From Paenibacillus phyllosphaerae (lineage in GTDB: Bacteria > Bacillota > Bacilli > Paenibacillales > Paenibacillaceae), in assembly GCF_014192105.1 (NCBI RefSeq), contig NZ_JACHXK010000005.1:188804-252803 (forward strand): a DNA stretch of 64,000 nucleotides. Reading direction: 5' to 3'. Shown piece by piece: positions 33,298-43,524 of the stretch (positions are counted from its first letter, which is position 1; each line of letters starts with the position of its first letter). The translations under genes were made by a program, and so were the position numbers. The notes under the pieces are model-generated. The model did no database searches, was not told the DNA's origin, and saw only the letters and a list, made by a program, of their open reading frames with translations.

Positions 33298-35043
33298 TTA
33301 CGGTTTACGTTTCATGATGCGATACCCCAGCGGTTCCAGCTGGATCGTTTGGATTCCGTCGATGACCGGTACATGCTCGTCCGTCAGCGCGTCGCACCAA
33401 TCGTCGGTGTTCAGATTCAGCTGCATCTCGGTCTCCTCGTTCGTGTTGTTCATCCATACCATGAAGTGCTCTCCCTCGCCCAGGCGTTCGTACACGATAC
33501 GGCGGTCGCCTTCGTCCGCCTTCAGGAAGCGGAACCGGCCGCTGCGCAGCGCCGGATTCGTCTTGCGCAGGTCGATGAGCAGCTTGTAGAAGTCGTACAG
33601 CTCGCGATCCTGATGATCCTCCTCCCAGATCATGCATTGCCGGCAATCCGGATCGCCGCCTCCCTTCAGCCCCACCTCGTCGCCGTAGAATATACAAGGC
33701 GTGCCGATATACGTGAGCAGGTATACGACGGCGAGCTTCAGCCTGCGCTTGTCCTCGCCCGCCCGCGTAAGCACCCGCGGCGTATCGTGGCTCGACAGAA
33801 GGTTGAAGATGACCTCGTTGGCCTGCTGCGGATAACGCATCAGCAGATTGTTCATCTGATCGGCGAACGTCTTGCCGTCGAACGCTTCCTCGACGAAGAA
33901 ACCGAGCACCTTATCCGCGAAAGGGTAGTTCATGACGGAATCGAACTGATCGCCCTGCAGCCATGGCCGCGAATCGCTCCATACCTCGCCGATGATGTAG
34001 GCATCGGGCTTGGCCTCTTTGACCGTCTTGCGGAAGTCCCGCCAGAAGTGATGGTCGATCTCATTGGCCACATCGAGCCGCCAGCCATCGATGTCGGCTT
34101 CCTCTATCCAGTGGCGCGCCACCTCCAGCAAATACTCCTTCACCTGCGCATTGGCCGTGTTCAGCTTCGGCATGTTGCCGTAGAAGCCGAACGTATCGTA
34201 CGTCGGCACGCCGTCCTTCACTTCTGCCGGGAACGAATTGACGTGGAACCAATCCTTGAACTTCGATTTCTCCCCGTTCTTGAGGACGTCCTGGAAGGGC
34301 GGGAATTGTTCGCTCGTATGGTTGAACACCGCATCGAGCACGACGCGGATGCTTCGCTCATGACAGGCGTCCACCAGCTTGCGCAGCACGGACGCATCGC
34401 CAAGATGGGGGTCTATCTTCATGTAGTCGACCGTATCGTATTTATGATTGGACGGCGATTGGAAGATCGGGGTCAGATAGACGGCCGTGACGCCCAGGTC
34501 GGTCAGATGGTCCAGATGATCCAGAATGCCCTGCAGATCGCCGCCGAAGAAATTGTCGGTCGCCGGCGCCTCGCCCCACTCGCTGATCGGATCGGGATTC
34601 AGCTCCGGATCGCCATTGGAGAACCGGTCCGGCATGATTTGATAGAAGACCGCTTCCTTCGCCCATTCCGGAGCGTTGAAAATATCGATTTCGTGTATGT
34701 ACGGAAATTCATAGTATCCGCCAGGAGGCTGCGGCTGGTCGTGCCCAATGCCGGATTCGGTCATGAAGACGGTCTCGTCTCCCGCGCGAAGTCGGAAGCC
34801 ATAGGAGAAACGCTTGTACCTCGGCTTTACCGCCGCTTCCCAGTAATCGAAGAAATGATCGGCAGCGACCTTCTCCATCACCACGTCTTCATGGCATCCA
34901 TCCCAGTCGTATTTGTCACCCGTAACCGCAATGACTTCTTCGACGTCGTCACGCTTCGTCTGCACCCGCAGATGAATCGTGTCCTTGTCATATGCATAAG
35001 CCCAATGGCTGCGCGGCGAGTGGTGAAAGCATTCCCATTGCAT
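33298..35043 (-). CDS. GH13 neopullulanase / cyclomaltodextrinase-type amylase (581 aa)
   Basis: An N-terminal starch-binding-like domain (CBM34 type, about 1-125) precedes the GH13 barrel: FYQIMPDRFSNGD, VVLDAVFNHTS, nucleophile Asp324 in DGWRLDVANEID, acid/base Glu353 in IIGEVWSD, and LLSSHDTPRVL. There is no signal peptide, so it acts in the cytosol on maltodextrins, cyclodextrins or glycogen. The start at 35043 has AGGAG 11 nt upstream; a TTG at 35073 in the same frame was not used. Close to glgC, it fits alpha-glucan turnover. Confidence 0.92.
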   Translation of the reverse strand: MQWECFHHSPRSHWAYAYDKDTIHLRVQTKRDDVEEVIAVTGDKYDWDGCHEDVVMEKVAADHFFDYWEAAVKPRYKRFSYGFRLRAGDETVFMTESGIGHDQPQPPGGYYEFPYIHEIDIFNAPEWAKEAVFYQIMPDRFSNGDPELNPDPISEWGEAPATDNFFGGDLQGILDHLDHLTDLGVTAVYLTPIFQSPSNHKYDTVDYMKIDPHLGDASVLRKLVDACHERSIRVVLDAVFNHTSEQFPPFQDVLKNGEKSKFKDWFHVNSFPAEVKDGVPTYDTFGFYGNMPKLNTANAQVKEYLLEVARHWIEEADIDGWRLDVANEIDHHFWRDFRKTVKEAKPDAYIIGEVWSDSRPWLQGDQFDSVMNYPFADKVLGFFVEEAFDGKTFADQMNNLLMRYPQQANEVIFNLLSSHDTPRVLTRAGEDKRRLKLAVVYLLTYIGTPCIFYGDEVGLKGGGDPDCRQCMIWEEDHQDRELYDFYKLLIDLRKTNPALRSGRFRFLKADEGDRRIVYERLGEGEHFMVWMNNTNEETEMQLNLNTDDWCDALTDEHVPVIDGIQTIQLEPLGYRIMKRKP

Positions 35044-35154
35044 CTGATTCGTGTCTCCTCTCGAGAAAGCCAAGATTAGGTTGTACGAATCACTTAAACC
35101 GCGGCCGCTTGCGCTGAATCGAATCTTTTTTGCATCATGAAGCGATCGCAGCCT

Positions 35155-35180
35155 GTTTCAGCTTGTCTCATTCGGGGTAA
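35155..35180 (+). promoter_or_regulatory. Sigma-B-like promoter upstream of the YflT-like gene
   Basis: GTTTCA, 14 nt, GGGTAA. It fits the B. subtilis sigma-B consensus GTTTAA-N12-14-GGGTAT with one mismatch in each hexamer. It lies 51 nt before the start codon of a general-stress-type gene. Confidence 0.55.
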
Positions 35181-35230
35181 GTGGACATAGCCGACCTTGG
35201 CCAATCCAATTGAAAAGCGGAGGGATTACG

Positions 35231-35566
35231 ATGCAAGAGATCAAACCGAGCGTTCAAATTGTGACCACAGCCATGGATGCGCTGCATGCGGTGCGCGAGC
35301 TTAACAGGCGCGGCTACCGCAAAGACGATGTCTACGTCCTCGCCCATAGCAGCGACGAGACCAAGTCGCTGGCGGACGCTACGGACGCCAACCAAATCGG
35401 CTTAGCGGAGGAAGGCGTCGTGAGTACGATGGCGAATATCTTCCGCTCCAGAGGCGATGAGATTCGCGCGAAGCTGGCGGCTATCGGCATTGCGCAGTCG
35501 GAAGCGGAGCGCTATGAGGAAGAGTTGGACCGCGGACGATTGCTCGTTATAACGAATGTTCATTAA
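35231..35566 (+). CDS. YflT-domain general stress protein (111 aa)
   Basis: MQEIKPSVQIVTTAMDALHA, then VRELNRRGYRKDDVYVLAHS, is the heat-induced stress protein YflT domain (GSP17M family); the C terminus is ERYEEELDRGRLLVITNVH. In B. subtilis yflT is a sigma-B general stress gene of unknown biochemical role. Start at 35231 is supported by GGAGGG 7 nt upstream. A sigma-B-like promoter lies just upstream. Confidence 0.88.
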   Translation: MQEIKPSVQIVTTAMDALHAVRELNRRGYRKDDVYVLAHSSDETKSLADATDANQIGLAEEGVVSTMANIFRSRGDEIRAKLAAIGIAQSEAERYEEELDRGRLLVITNVH

Positions 35567-35683
35567 GTCATCCATTGGCCGTATAGGCGTAAGGTCGCAA
35601 GCCCGCAGGGGCTGCGGCCTGTTCGCACGTTTATCCGTCTGCCAAATGAATCTATAAGGGAAGGGTCGCAGGTGAGTTAACGA

Positions 35684-38600
35684 GTGAGAACAAAAACAAG
35701 GTTATCGATTAGCTTTATTGTCATGATTCTGCTCCTTGTCTTTATTTCATTCACCGGCATGAACAATGTCAGCCGGATCGGAGAGAAACTTGACGAGGTT
35801 TATGGAAACCGCTATCAGAAGCTGATGCTGGCTTATGATCTGCGCGGTTCGGTCAACAACGCCGCCAAGGGACTCGTCAATGTGCTGACCGTTCCAACGA
35901 CGGATTCGCTGTCCAAGAACAAGAAGCTGCTCGAGGAAGAGCCCGCGAAGTCGCGTGAATTGCTCGAGAAGCTGAAGTCGCTGGCCGCAAACGAGACTGA
36001 GCAGGTGCTCGTGAACGGAGTCGAGAACAGCGTCGAGCTCTTCTTCGCCTACGAACAGCAGGTGATTCAGCTCATCTCGGAAGGCAAAGGCCAGGAAGCG
36101 ATCGCCCTTCGCGAGAGGGAGGGACTCTCCTATCAGGATAGTTCAGTCTCTGGAATCGACACGCTCTCCGCCTATCACCGCAAAGCAATGGACGATGCGG
36201 TGACCAAAGCGCAGCAGACCAACAACGATGCCCGCACCGTCTTGATCTTTAGTTCCATCGCCGGTCTCATACTGGGCATTATCACCATGTATTGGAATCT
36301 GGTCGGCGTTACCCGCGGCCTGAACAATCTGGGGATGCTCATCCAATCGTTCGCGCAAGGGACGCTGGACCGCAATGTCCGGAAGAAGACGGAGACGACT
36401 GACGAGTTCGGCACAGTAGCCCGAGCATTCAACGAGCTTGCCGACAATCTCGATCAGAAGACGTCCGCCGAGCTAGCCTACAATAAGAAGATCGAGGATG
36501 AAGCCTGGGTCAAAACGAATCTCGCCGATCTGTCCGCCCTGTTGCAGAACGAGCAAAGCATAGACCGTCTCAGCTCGGCCTTTATCAATAAACTGGTGCC
36601 GATGGCCGGCGCGAATTACGGCGGCCTCTATATTCGGGAAGGTCTTGGAGACGATAACCGGCTGAAGTTATCCGGCGCGTATGCTCCGCATGATAACGAT
36701 CTGTTCGAGCGTACCTTCACCTTCGGGCAGGGGCTTGTCGGTCAATGCGCCGTTACGCAGGAGACGATCGAGCTTGACGATCTTCCATCATCCCATATCA
36801 AAATAAAATCGGGTCTCGGCGAGACGAATCCGCTTCATTTGCTGCTCGTCCCCGTTCTCTATCAGGATCGGCTGCTAGGTGTCATCGAGATCGCATCCTT
36901 GAACAGCTACATGCCGCGCCAGAGGGAGCTCATCCTTGAGCTGGCGGCAAATCTGGGCACCATCTTGAACAATCTGTTCGGCCGGATCCGGATCGAAGAG
37001 CTGCTGCGTGAATCGCAAGCGCTCAGCGAAGAGATGCAGGTGCAGTCCGAAGAATTGATGAGCCAGCAAGAAGAGCTGCGCCGCTCGAACGACCGGTTGG
37101 AAGAACAGACACGCGCGCTCAAGAAATCCGAAGAGCAGCTGCAATCGCAGCAAGAAGAACTCGAGCAGACGAACGAGGAGCTGCTGCAGAAGACCCATCT
37201 GCTCGAACTTCAGATGCGCCAGACCGAGCAGAAGAACGAGCAGATCGAGAAGACGAAGACCGCGCTCGAGAAACAGACCGTGCAGCTGGCCCTCGCTTCC
37301 AAATACAAATCGGAGTTCCTGGCCAATATGTCGCATGAACTGCGGACGCCGCTGAACTCCTTGCTCATTCTGTCGCAAATGCTGATGGATAATAAAGAGA
37401 AGAACTTAACTTCCAAGCAGATTGAATTCGCCTCGACCATCCATTCGGCCGGCGGCGACTTGCTGAAGCTGATCGATGAAATTCTCGACCTGTCTAAGAT
37501 TGGCGCAGGCAAAATGAATCTCGTTACGGAGCATGTCCCGATTGCCGATATGGTGCACGGGCTGCGCCGCAGCTTCAGCGCGATCAGCCAGCAGAAAGGG
37601 CTGCAATTCGAAGTTCATATCGATAAGGATGTCCCTGAAGAAATGTACACGGACAGCCACCGCGTCAAACAGGTGCTGAAGAACTTGCTCTCCAATGCCT
37701 TCAAGTTCACGCATCAAGGGCAGGTCAGTCTGAATGTCCGTCTGGCAAGGGCCGACGAGGTAACCGGCCTGTCGCGGGTCGTCGACAGCGGGCAGATGAT
37801 CGCCTTCGACGTGCGCGATACCGGCATCGGCATTGCGCCGGATAAGCAGGACATTATCTTCGAAGCGTTCCAGCAGGTCGATGGCACGACGAGCCGCGTG
37901 TATGGTGGAACCGGTCTCGGACTTGCGATCAGCCGCGACATGTCCGCCCTGCTGGGCGGTGCGGTAAGGCTCGCCAGCGTCGAAGGCAAGGGCAGCACAT
38001 TTACGTTGCTATTGCCAGAGTTCCACGTTGCCGAATCCGCGCTCGCGAGCGAGCGCGAAATCCAGACGCCTGGCCCGGGCAGATCGACTGCCCCGAAAGC
38101 GCCGGTTGCCGCTCAGCATGCGAGCCTGCTCGCCGCGCCGGCCGCGGAGACCTTAGCTGCCGATGAACGGCCGCTTGCGGAATTCACGGAGGATGACCGC
38201 GAGAATATCGAGCCGGAGGACCGCGTCGTCCTCATCATCGAGGATGATGCGCATTTTGCCCGCGTTCTGCTCGATATTGCCCGCTCGCGCGGCTTCAAGG
38301 GAATCGTCGCGCTGCAAGGCGATCACGGCGTCGCGTATGCCAAGACGTTCCGACCTTCGGCGATCCTGCTCGATATCATGCTGCCGATCATGGACGGCTG
38401 GTCCGTTCTCCATCACCTGAAGCATGACCCGGATACGAGACATATTCCCGTACATGTCGTCTCCGTGAACGATGATATTCAGCAAGGGCTGTCGATGGGC
38501 GCCATCGCCTACTTGAAGAAACCGGCCGCCAAAGAAAAACTCGACGACCTGTTCTTGCAGATCGAATCGTTCCTGGAACGCGACTTGAAACATCTCCTTG

Positions 38601-39391
38601 TCGTCGAGGATGACTATGCGCAGCGGACCAGCATTATGGAGCTGATCGGCCACGACGATGTCATAATCAGTGCCGTCTCCACCGGCCGCGAAGCGCTGGA
38701 AGAGCTGTCTACCAAGCATTACGATTGCATGGTGCTCGATCTCGGACTGCCGGATATATCCGGATTCGCCCTGCTCGATGCGATCCGCCGCAATGAGTCG
38801 CTCCGCGATCTGCCGATCATTATCTACACCGGCCGCGAGCTCGACAAGAAAGAGGAGCTGCAGCTGAAGAAATACGCCGAGACGATCATTATCAAGGACG
38901 TCAAATCGCCGGAGCGCCTGCTCGATGAGACGACGCTGTTCCTGCACCGGGTCGTCGCCGATCTGCCGGAAGACAAGCGGAATGTGCTGCGCAAGCTGCA
39001 CAGCGTCGAGGCGATTTTCGAAGGGAAACAAATTCTGATCGTCGATGACGATATTCGTAATGTTTTTGCGTTATCCAGTGCCCTGGAAGGGTATAAAATG
39101 GATATATCCTTCGCGGAGAATGGACGCGAAGCGTTGGAGGCGCTCGAGCAGCGGCCGGATACCCAGCTCATCCTGATGGATATGATGATGCCGGAGATGG
39201 ACGGGTATGAGACGATGCGGCGCATACGCGCGAATCCGGCACATGAGAAACTGCCGATCATCGCCATCACCGCGAAAGCCATGAAAGAAGACCGTGACAA
39301 GTGCATTGATGCCGGAGCCTCCGATTATATCGCGAAGCCCGTCAACATCGATCAGCTGCTGTCATTGATGAGGGTGTGGTTGTATAAATAA
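35684..39391 (+). CDS. Hybrid sensor histidine kinase with three receiver domains (1235 aa)
   Basis: In order: transmembrane helix (about 9-28), an extracytoplasmic four-helix-bundle-like sensor, second helix (about 186-206), HAMP (about 208-262), GAF (about 285-425), long coiled coil (about 430-540), HisKA with His551 (ANMSHELRTPLNSL), HATPase ([22 protein letters not shown]), then three receivers with Asp897 (LLDIMLPIMDG), Asp1019 (VLDLGLPDISG) and Asp1166 (LMDMMMPEMDG). The start is GTG. CheR and a second hybrid kinase follow, so the three form one phosphorelay/methylation module (inference). Confidence 0.93.
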   Translation: MRTKTRLSISFIVMILLLVFISFTGMNNVSRIGEKLDEVYGNRYQKLMLAYDLRGSVNNAAKGLVNVLTVPTTDSLSKNKKLLEEEPAKSRELLEKLKSLAANETEQVLVNGVENSVELFFAYEQQVIQLISEGKGQEAIALREREGLSYQDSSVSGIDTLSAYHRKAMDDAVTKAQQTNNDARTVLIFSSIAGLILGIITMYWNLVGVTRGLNNLGMLIQSFAQGTLDRNVRKKTETTDEFGTVARAFNELADNLDQKTSAELAYNKKIEDEAWVKTNLADLSALLQNEQSIDRLSSAFINKLVPMAGANYGGLYIREGLGDDNRLKLSGAYAPHDNDLFERTFTFGQGLVGQCAVTQETIELDDLPSSHIKIKSGLGETNPLHLLLVPVLYQDRLLGVIEIASLNSYMPRQRELILELAANLGTILNNLFGRIRIEELLRESQALSEEMQVQSEELMSQQEELRRSNDRLEEQTRALKKSEEQLQSQQEELEQTNEELLQKTHLLELQMRQTEQKNEQIEKTKTALEKQTVQLALASKYKSEFLANMSHELRTPLNSLLILSQMLMDNKEKNLTSKQIEFASTIHSAGGDLLKLIDEILDLSKIGAGKMNLVTEHVPIADMVHGLRRSFSAISQQKGLQFEVHIDKDVPEEMYTDSHRVKQVLKNLLSNAFKFTHQGQVSLNVRLARADEVTGLSRVVDSGQMIAFDVRDTGIGIAPDKQDIIFEAFQQVDGTTSRVYGGTGLGLAISRDMSALLGGAVRLASVEGKGSTFTLLLPEFHVAESALASEREIQTPGPGRSTAPKAPVAAQHASLLAAPAAETLAADERPLAEFTEDDRENIEPEDRVVLIIEDDAHFARVLLDIARSRGFKGIVALQGDHGVAYAKTFRPSAILLDIMLPIMDGWSVLHHLKHDPDTRHIPVHVVSVNDDIQQGLSMGAIAYLKKPAAKEKLDDLFLQIESFLERDLKHLLVVEDDYAQRTSIMELIGHDDVIISAVSTGREALEELSTKHYDCMVLDLGLPDISGFALLDAIRRNESLRDLPIIIYTGRELDKKEELQLKKYAETIIIKDVKSPERLLDETTLFLHRVVADLPEDKRNVLRKLHSVEAIFEGKQILIVDDDIRNVFALSSALEGYKMDISFAENGREALEALEQRPDTQLILMDMMMPEMDGYETMRRIRANPAHEKLPIIAITAKAMKEDRDKCIDAGASDYIAKPVNIDQLLSLMRVWLYK

Positions 39392-40229
39392 CGAACTAAG
39401 CAACAACGACGCCAGCGAGCGGGAGCGGATCGAGATTACGCTCCTGCTCGAAGGCCTGTATCAACTATATGGCTATGACTTCCGTAATTACGCGTTCGCT
39501 TCCGTCCGCAGGCGCATCTGGCACCGCGTGCACGCCGAACGGCTGCACACCGTAACCGCCTTGACCGATCGGATTCTGCATGACCGCGAGGCGATGACCC
39601 GTCTGCTCACCGATCTGACGATCCATGTGACGGAGATGTTCCGCGACCCGGAGGTGTTCCTTGCCTTCCGCATGCATGTCGTCCCGCTGCTGCGCACCTA
39701 TCCGTTCATCCGGATCTGGCATGCCGGCTGCTCGACGGGCGAGGAAGTCTACTCGATGGCCATTCTGCTCAAGGAAGAGGGCCTGTACGACAAGACGCGA
39801 ATCTACGCGACCGATATGAACGAGCGCGTACTCGATATCGCCAAGGAGGGCGTCTTCCCGATCGAACGGATGCAGGCGTTCACGCGCAACTATCTCGATG
39901 CCGGCGGCAAGGATGCCTTCAGCCGCTACTATACGGCCCGTTACGACTCCGTCCTGTTCCATTCGGAGCTGAAGGAAAACATCGTGTTCGCGCAGCATAA
40001 TTTGGTAACAGACCGCTCGTTCAACGAGTTTAACGTCATTTTCTGCCGCAATGTCATGATTTATTTCAATAAAGAGCTGCAAAATCACGTGCACGGCCTG
40101 CTCTACGACAGTCTCAGCACCTTCGGCATGCTGGTGCTCGGCTCGAAGGAATCGATCAATTTCACGCGCCATGCCGATGCATACGACGAGCTGGATTGCC
40201 ATAGCAGGCTGTACCGCAAGATGAGATAG
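39384..40229 (+). CDS. CheR-type methyltransferase with no canonical start codon (281 aa if ATA is used)
   Basis: SAM-dependent glutamate methyltransferase: IHVTEMFRDPEVF, HAGCSTGEEVYSMAI, YATDMNERVLDIAKEG and FCRNVMIYFNKELQ. The N-terminal helical part (ITLLLEGLYQLYGYDFRNYA) is upstream of the first GTG (39528), and the open frame begins at 39372 with no ATG, GTG or TTG before it. ATA at 39384 lies 9 nt after AGGG and overlaps the kinase stop by 8 nt, so it is the best-placed start; ATT at 39435 is a second option. No CheB is present. Confidence 0.85.
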   Translation: MNNELSNNDASERERIEITLLLEGLYQLYGYDFRNYAFASVRRRIWHRVHAERLHTVTALTDRILHDREAMTRLLTDLTIHVTEMFRDPEVFLAFRMHVVPLLRTYPFIRIWHAGCSTGEEVYSMAILLKEEGLYDKTRIYATDMNERVLDIAKEGVFPIERMQAFTRNYLDAGGKDAFSRYYTARYDSVLFHSELKENIVFAQHNLVTDRSFNEFNVIFCRNVMIYFNKELQNHVHGLLYDSLSTFGMLVLGSKESINFTRHADAYDELDCHSRLYRKMR

Positions 40230-40256
40230 GATAAAGGCAGGTGAAGGTTCACTGCG

Positions 40257-42671
40257 ATGGTGACATACGACGGACCCATTAATATTTTGCTCGTAGACGA
40301 CCACCCCGATAATCTGCTTACGCTTGAAGCGGTGCTTGGCGATCTGAATTATAATTTGGTGAAATGCTTGTCCGGCGAGGAAGCACTTCGCGCCCTGCTC
40401 CGCGACGAGTTCGCCGTCATTCTGCTCGATGTGCAGATGCCCGAGATGGATGGCTTCGAGACCGCGCGGCTCATTAAGACGCGGGAGAAAACGCGCGAGA
40501 CGCCGATTATTTTCATCTCTGCGACCAGCAAGGAATCGGAGCATTTCTTCACCGGCTATGAAGTCGGCGCGATTGACTATATGCTCAAGCCGTTCGTTCC
40601 GCAAATTCTGCGTACCAAGATTGAAGGCTTCGTGCGCATGTACATCGGCACGAAGACGCTGCAGCTGCAGACGGAGCTGCTCCATCAGAAGACGCGCGAG
40701 CTCGAGCGGATGAACCGCGAATTGATGCGGACCGCCTACCAGCTGAACAAGACGCAGACGCTGTCGCGCGTCGTTCAGGAGACGAGCAGCGACACGATGG
40801 TCACCTTCGATGTGGAAGGCCGCATTCTGGCCGTGAATCCTGCGCTTACGCTGATGTTCGGCTATGTGGAGCACGAGGTTATCGGTCAGCCCATCTCGCT
40901 GCTCATCCCTTGTTTCGAAGGGACCAGCTTCAAGAACAACGATGAGGCCGGGAGTCCCGCAGGGATGCCCGCCGGCAGCCGCGTGGAGTTGGAGCCGCGG
41001 CGCAAGGACGGAAGCCGGTTCCCGGGAGAGATTCAGCTAGGCCTGGCCAACGTGGACGATGAACGGATCTATGCCTGCACGATCGTCGATATGACCGAGC
41101 GCAAGCAATTCGAGCAGGATCTGATGCAGGCCAAGGATGCCGCGGAGATCGCCGCCCGCGCCAAGACCGACTTTCTCGCCATGGTCAGCCACGAGATTCG
41201 CACCCCGATGAACGGCGTGCTCGGCATGACGGAACTTATGCTCGAAACGCCGCTCGACGAGGAGCAGCGCGAATATGCCGAGATTATCCATAAGAGCGGC
41301 GACGCGCTGCTGTCGGTCATCAATGATATTCTCGATTACGCCAAAATCGAATCCGGCAAGCTCGAGGTCGAAGAGATGCCGTTCCAGTTGGACCAGATCG
41401 TCTCCGAGACGTTCGAGCTGTTCACGGCCAAGACGAAGCAGATGGGCCTTACGCTCGCCTGTGAGCTCGATCCGGAGCTGCCGCAAGTCGTCGTCGGCGA
41501 TGGGCTCAAGCTTCGCCAGGTGCTTATTAACCTGGTCGGCAACGCGGTGAAGTTTACGCCCAAAGGCTCGATTAATGTGAAGGCCAAGCTGGTAGAGCAA
41601 GGCGAGGAGGCCATTAAAGTCGGCTTCTCCGTCCACGATACCGGCGTCGGGATTCCGGAAGAGAAGCTGCCGCTGTTATTCCAGCCTTTCTCCCAGGTGG
41701 ATACTTCGCTTACGCGCAAGTACGGGGGAACAGGCCTTGGACTTGCCATCTGCAAAAATCTCGTCGAGCTCATGAACGGCTCGATCCACGTCGAGACGAA
41801 CGAACAAGAAGGCGTCACCTTCCACTTTACCGTCACTGTCCAGCCAGGGAACAATCCGGCTTGGCTGGACAATAGCTTGTACGCAACCGGTACGCCTCAA
41901 TGGCTCGATGAGCAGGAGCACAGTTCAAGCGAACTTGCCTCGCTGTACAGCGGCGCGCAGAGAAGATGGCTCCATCAACCGGCATGGCGCGCCGGCTCAG
42001 CCGAAGAAGAGACGGCGGACAGCCCAGGGGGGACGAAGGATACGCAGGATGTGGCGCATTCCGAAGACGGTTCAGATTCGGAGGACGGCTCCGGGGCTTC
42101 CCCCCGCGGCCGCAGCTCCCGGCCGTCCGGTCAGTCGCCAGGGCGATATCGATCAGCCTCTGCCATGTCGTCCCGCATTCCGGATATCAGCTTTGCCTCC
42201 CTCTTCGGTGACAGCGGGCGCGAGATGTCCTGCGGACTGGAGACGATCGACGACGAGGCAGACGGGCTGCCGCGCGTACTCGTCGCGGATGACAATGAAG
42301 TGAACCAGAAGCTGACGATCTGTATGTTGGAGAAGCTCGGCATTAAGGCCGATGTCGCTTCCGATGGCGGCGAGGCCGTCGCCAAGTCGGAATCCGGCGA
42401 CTATGAGCTGATCCTGATGGATATCCGTATGCCGGTCATGGATGGGCTGGAAGCGACCAGACGGGTACTGGCTTCCCCGGCAGCTTCTCGTCGGCCGCCC
42501 GTGGTTGTCGCGATGACGGCCAACGTACTGCCCGTAGACCGCGAGCGTTGCCTCGCCGCAGGGATGGCAGACTTTCTTGCCAAGCCGCTGCAGCTTGATG
42601 CCGTCAGAAGGCTGCTGCAGCGTTATCGCCTGCTGAACTCCACCACAGCCAAACAGCCGACCTCCATGTAG
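40257..42671 (+). CDS. Hybrid histidine kinase REC-PAS-HisKA-HATPase-REC (804 aa)
   Basis: No transmembrane helix. N-terminal receiver with Asp58 ([19 protein letters not shown]), coiled coil (about 140-170), PAS (about 175-290; [20 protein letters not shown]), HisKA with His312 ([16 protein letters not shown]), HATPase ([25 protein letters not shown]), a disordered Ser/Gly/Asp linker (about 550-655) and a C-terminal receiver with Asp722 ([13 protein letters not shown]). It is the third gene of the signalling block, 27 nt after cheR. Its N-terminal receiver is a likely target of the upstream hybrid kinase (inference). Confidence 0.93.
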   Translation: MVTYDGPINILLVDDHPDNLLTLEAVLGDLNYNLVKCLSGEEALRALLRDEFAVILLDVQMPEMDGFETARLIKTREKTRETPIIFISATSKESEHFFTGYEVGAIDYMLKPFVPQILRTKIEGFVRMYIGTKTLQLQTELLHQKTRELERMNRELMRTAYQLNKTQTLSRVVQETSSDTMVTFDVEGRILAVNPALTLMFGYVEHEVIGQPISLLIPCFEGTSFKNNDEAGSPAGMPAGSRVELEPRRKDGSRFPGEIQLGLANVDDERIYACTIVDMTERKQFEQDLMQAKDAAEIAARAKTDFLAMVSHEIRTPMNGVLGMTELMLETPLDEEQREYAEIIHKSGDALLSVINDILDYAKIESGKLEVEEMPFQLDQIVSETFELFTAKTKQMGLTLACELDPELPQVVVGDGLKLRQVLINLVGNAVKFTPKGSINVKAKLVEQGEEAIKVGFSVHDTGVGIPEEKLPLLFQPFSQVDTSLTRKYGGTGLGLAICKNLVELMNGSIHVETNEQEGVTFHFTVTVQPGNNPAWLDNSLYATGTPQWLDEQEHSSSELASLYSGAQRRWLHQPAWRAGSAEEETADSPGGTKDTQDVAHSEDGSDSEDGSGASPRGRSSRPSGQSPGRYRSASAMSSRIPDISFASLFGDSGREMSCGLETIDDEADGLPRVLVADDNEVNQKLTICMLEKLGIKADVASDGGEAVAKSESGDYELILMDIRMPVMDGLEATRRVLASPAASRRPPVVVAMTANVLPVDRERCLAAGMADFLAKPLQLDAVRRLLQRYRLLNSTTAKQPTSM

Positions 42672-42692
42672 AGATCGGCTGTTTGCTTTTTT
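42651..42692 (+). terminator. Terminator of the hybrid-kinase block
   Basis: AAACAGCCGA / TCGGCTGTTT arms, overlapping the end of the CDS, followed by a T-rich tract. Confidence 0.85.
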
Positions 42693-42720
42693 GCGGCGGC
42701 TATGCTTATAGGTTGTTCGG

Positions 42721-43524
42721 TTACCCATGAAGCAGCGACTCGGCGCCATCGACGTAGATATCCGTGCCCGTAATATGGTTAGACTCGTCCGAGGCCAGGA
42801 ACAGCACCAGATTGGCTACCTGCGACGGCTTGCCCGGTCCATCTTCGAGCGGCTGATCGCCCTCGGGGAATTCGACCGGAATCACAATCTCTTCCAGCTC
42901 CGGCGTCCGGTCCGTATTCTGGTCGATCTGCGTCGAGATCGCGCCTGGGCAGATGGCGTTGACGCGGATTTTGAACTGCGCCAGTTCCAGCGCGGCCATC
43001 TTCATGAACGCGACTTGTCCGGCCTTCGAGGTACTGTAGGCGCTGAATCCGAAATTCGAGAACACGCGGTTGCCGTTAATGGAGCTCGTAATAATGATGC
43101 TGCCGCCGTTCTCCTTCAGCTGCGGAATCGCGTATTTGACCGTCAGGAAGGTTCCCTTCAAGTTAATATCGAGCGTCGTGCTCCACTCCTCCGGCGTCAT
43201 CAGCTCGATCGGGGTCAGCACCCCATTGATGCCCGCATTGGCGAATACAATATCGAGCTTGCCCCACTGGTCGCTCACCTGGCGGAAGGCGGCCTCCATA
43301 TCCTCTGCCTTCGAAATATCGGCGCCGAGCGCGAGCGCTTCCCCGCCTGCTTTCACGATTCGTGCGCGTACCGCTTCGACGCGTTCCGCTTCCCGGTCGA
43401 CGAGCGCCACCTTCGCGCCTTCCGCGGCTAGCCGCAGCGCCGCAGCCCGTCCAATCCCCGAGCCCGCTCCGGTAATTAACGCTACTTTCCCCTGTACCCT
43501 GCCTTGCGTATTCACTTGTGCCAT
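42721..43524 (-). CDS. SDR-family oxidoreductase (267 aa)
   Basis: Classical short-chain dehydrogenase: cofactor loop ALITGAGSGIGRAAAL, VFANAGI, catalytic Ser in SIIITSSINGN, YSTSK catalytic pair, and C-terminal GTDIYVDGAESLLHG. The Asp in ALVDRE after strand 2 favours NAD(H). Substrate unknown. It stands alone, followed by a family II repeat upstream. Confidence 0.9.
   Translation of the reverse strand: MAQVNTQGRVQGKVALITGAGSGIGRAAALRLAAEGAKVALVDREAERVEAVRARIVKAGGEALALGADISKAEDMEAAFRQVSDQWGKLDIVFANAGINGVLTPIELMTPEEWSTTLDINLKGTFLTVKYAIPQLKENGGSIIITSSINGNRVFSNFGFSAYSTSKAGQVAFMKMAALELAQFKIRVNAICPGAISTQIDQNTDRTPELEEIVIPVEFPEGDQPLEDGPGKPSQVANLVLFLASDESNHITGTDIYVDGAESLLHG

Noticed and set aside
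35023-35036. CcpA cre site at the amylase start (TGAAAGCATTCCCA)
   Set aside because: Two mismatches, including the central CG; too weak to claim.
33190-35079. 629-aa plus-strand ORF opposite the amylase gene
   Set aside because: Exact antisense of a gene with full GH13 motifs; the translation has no motif and reflects high GC.
35590-35625. Terminator after the YflT-like gene
   Set aside because: An imperfect GC-rich hairpin without a T tract; not convincing.
39465-40874. 469-aa minus-strand ORF across cheR and the second kinase
   Set aside because: Spans two real genes on the other strand and has His/Arg-rich shadow composition.
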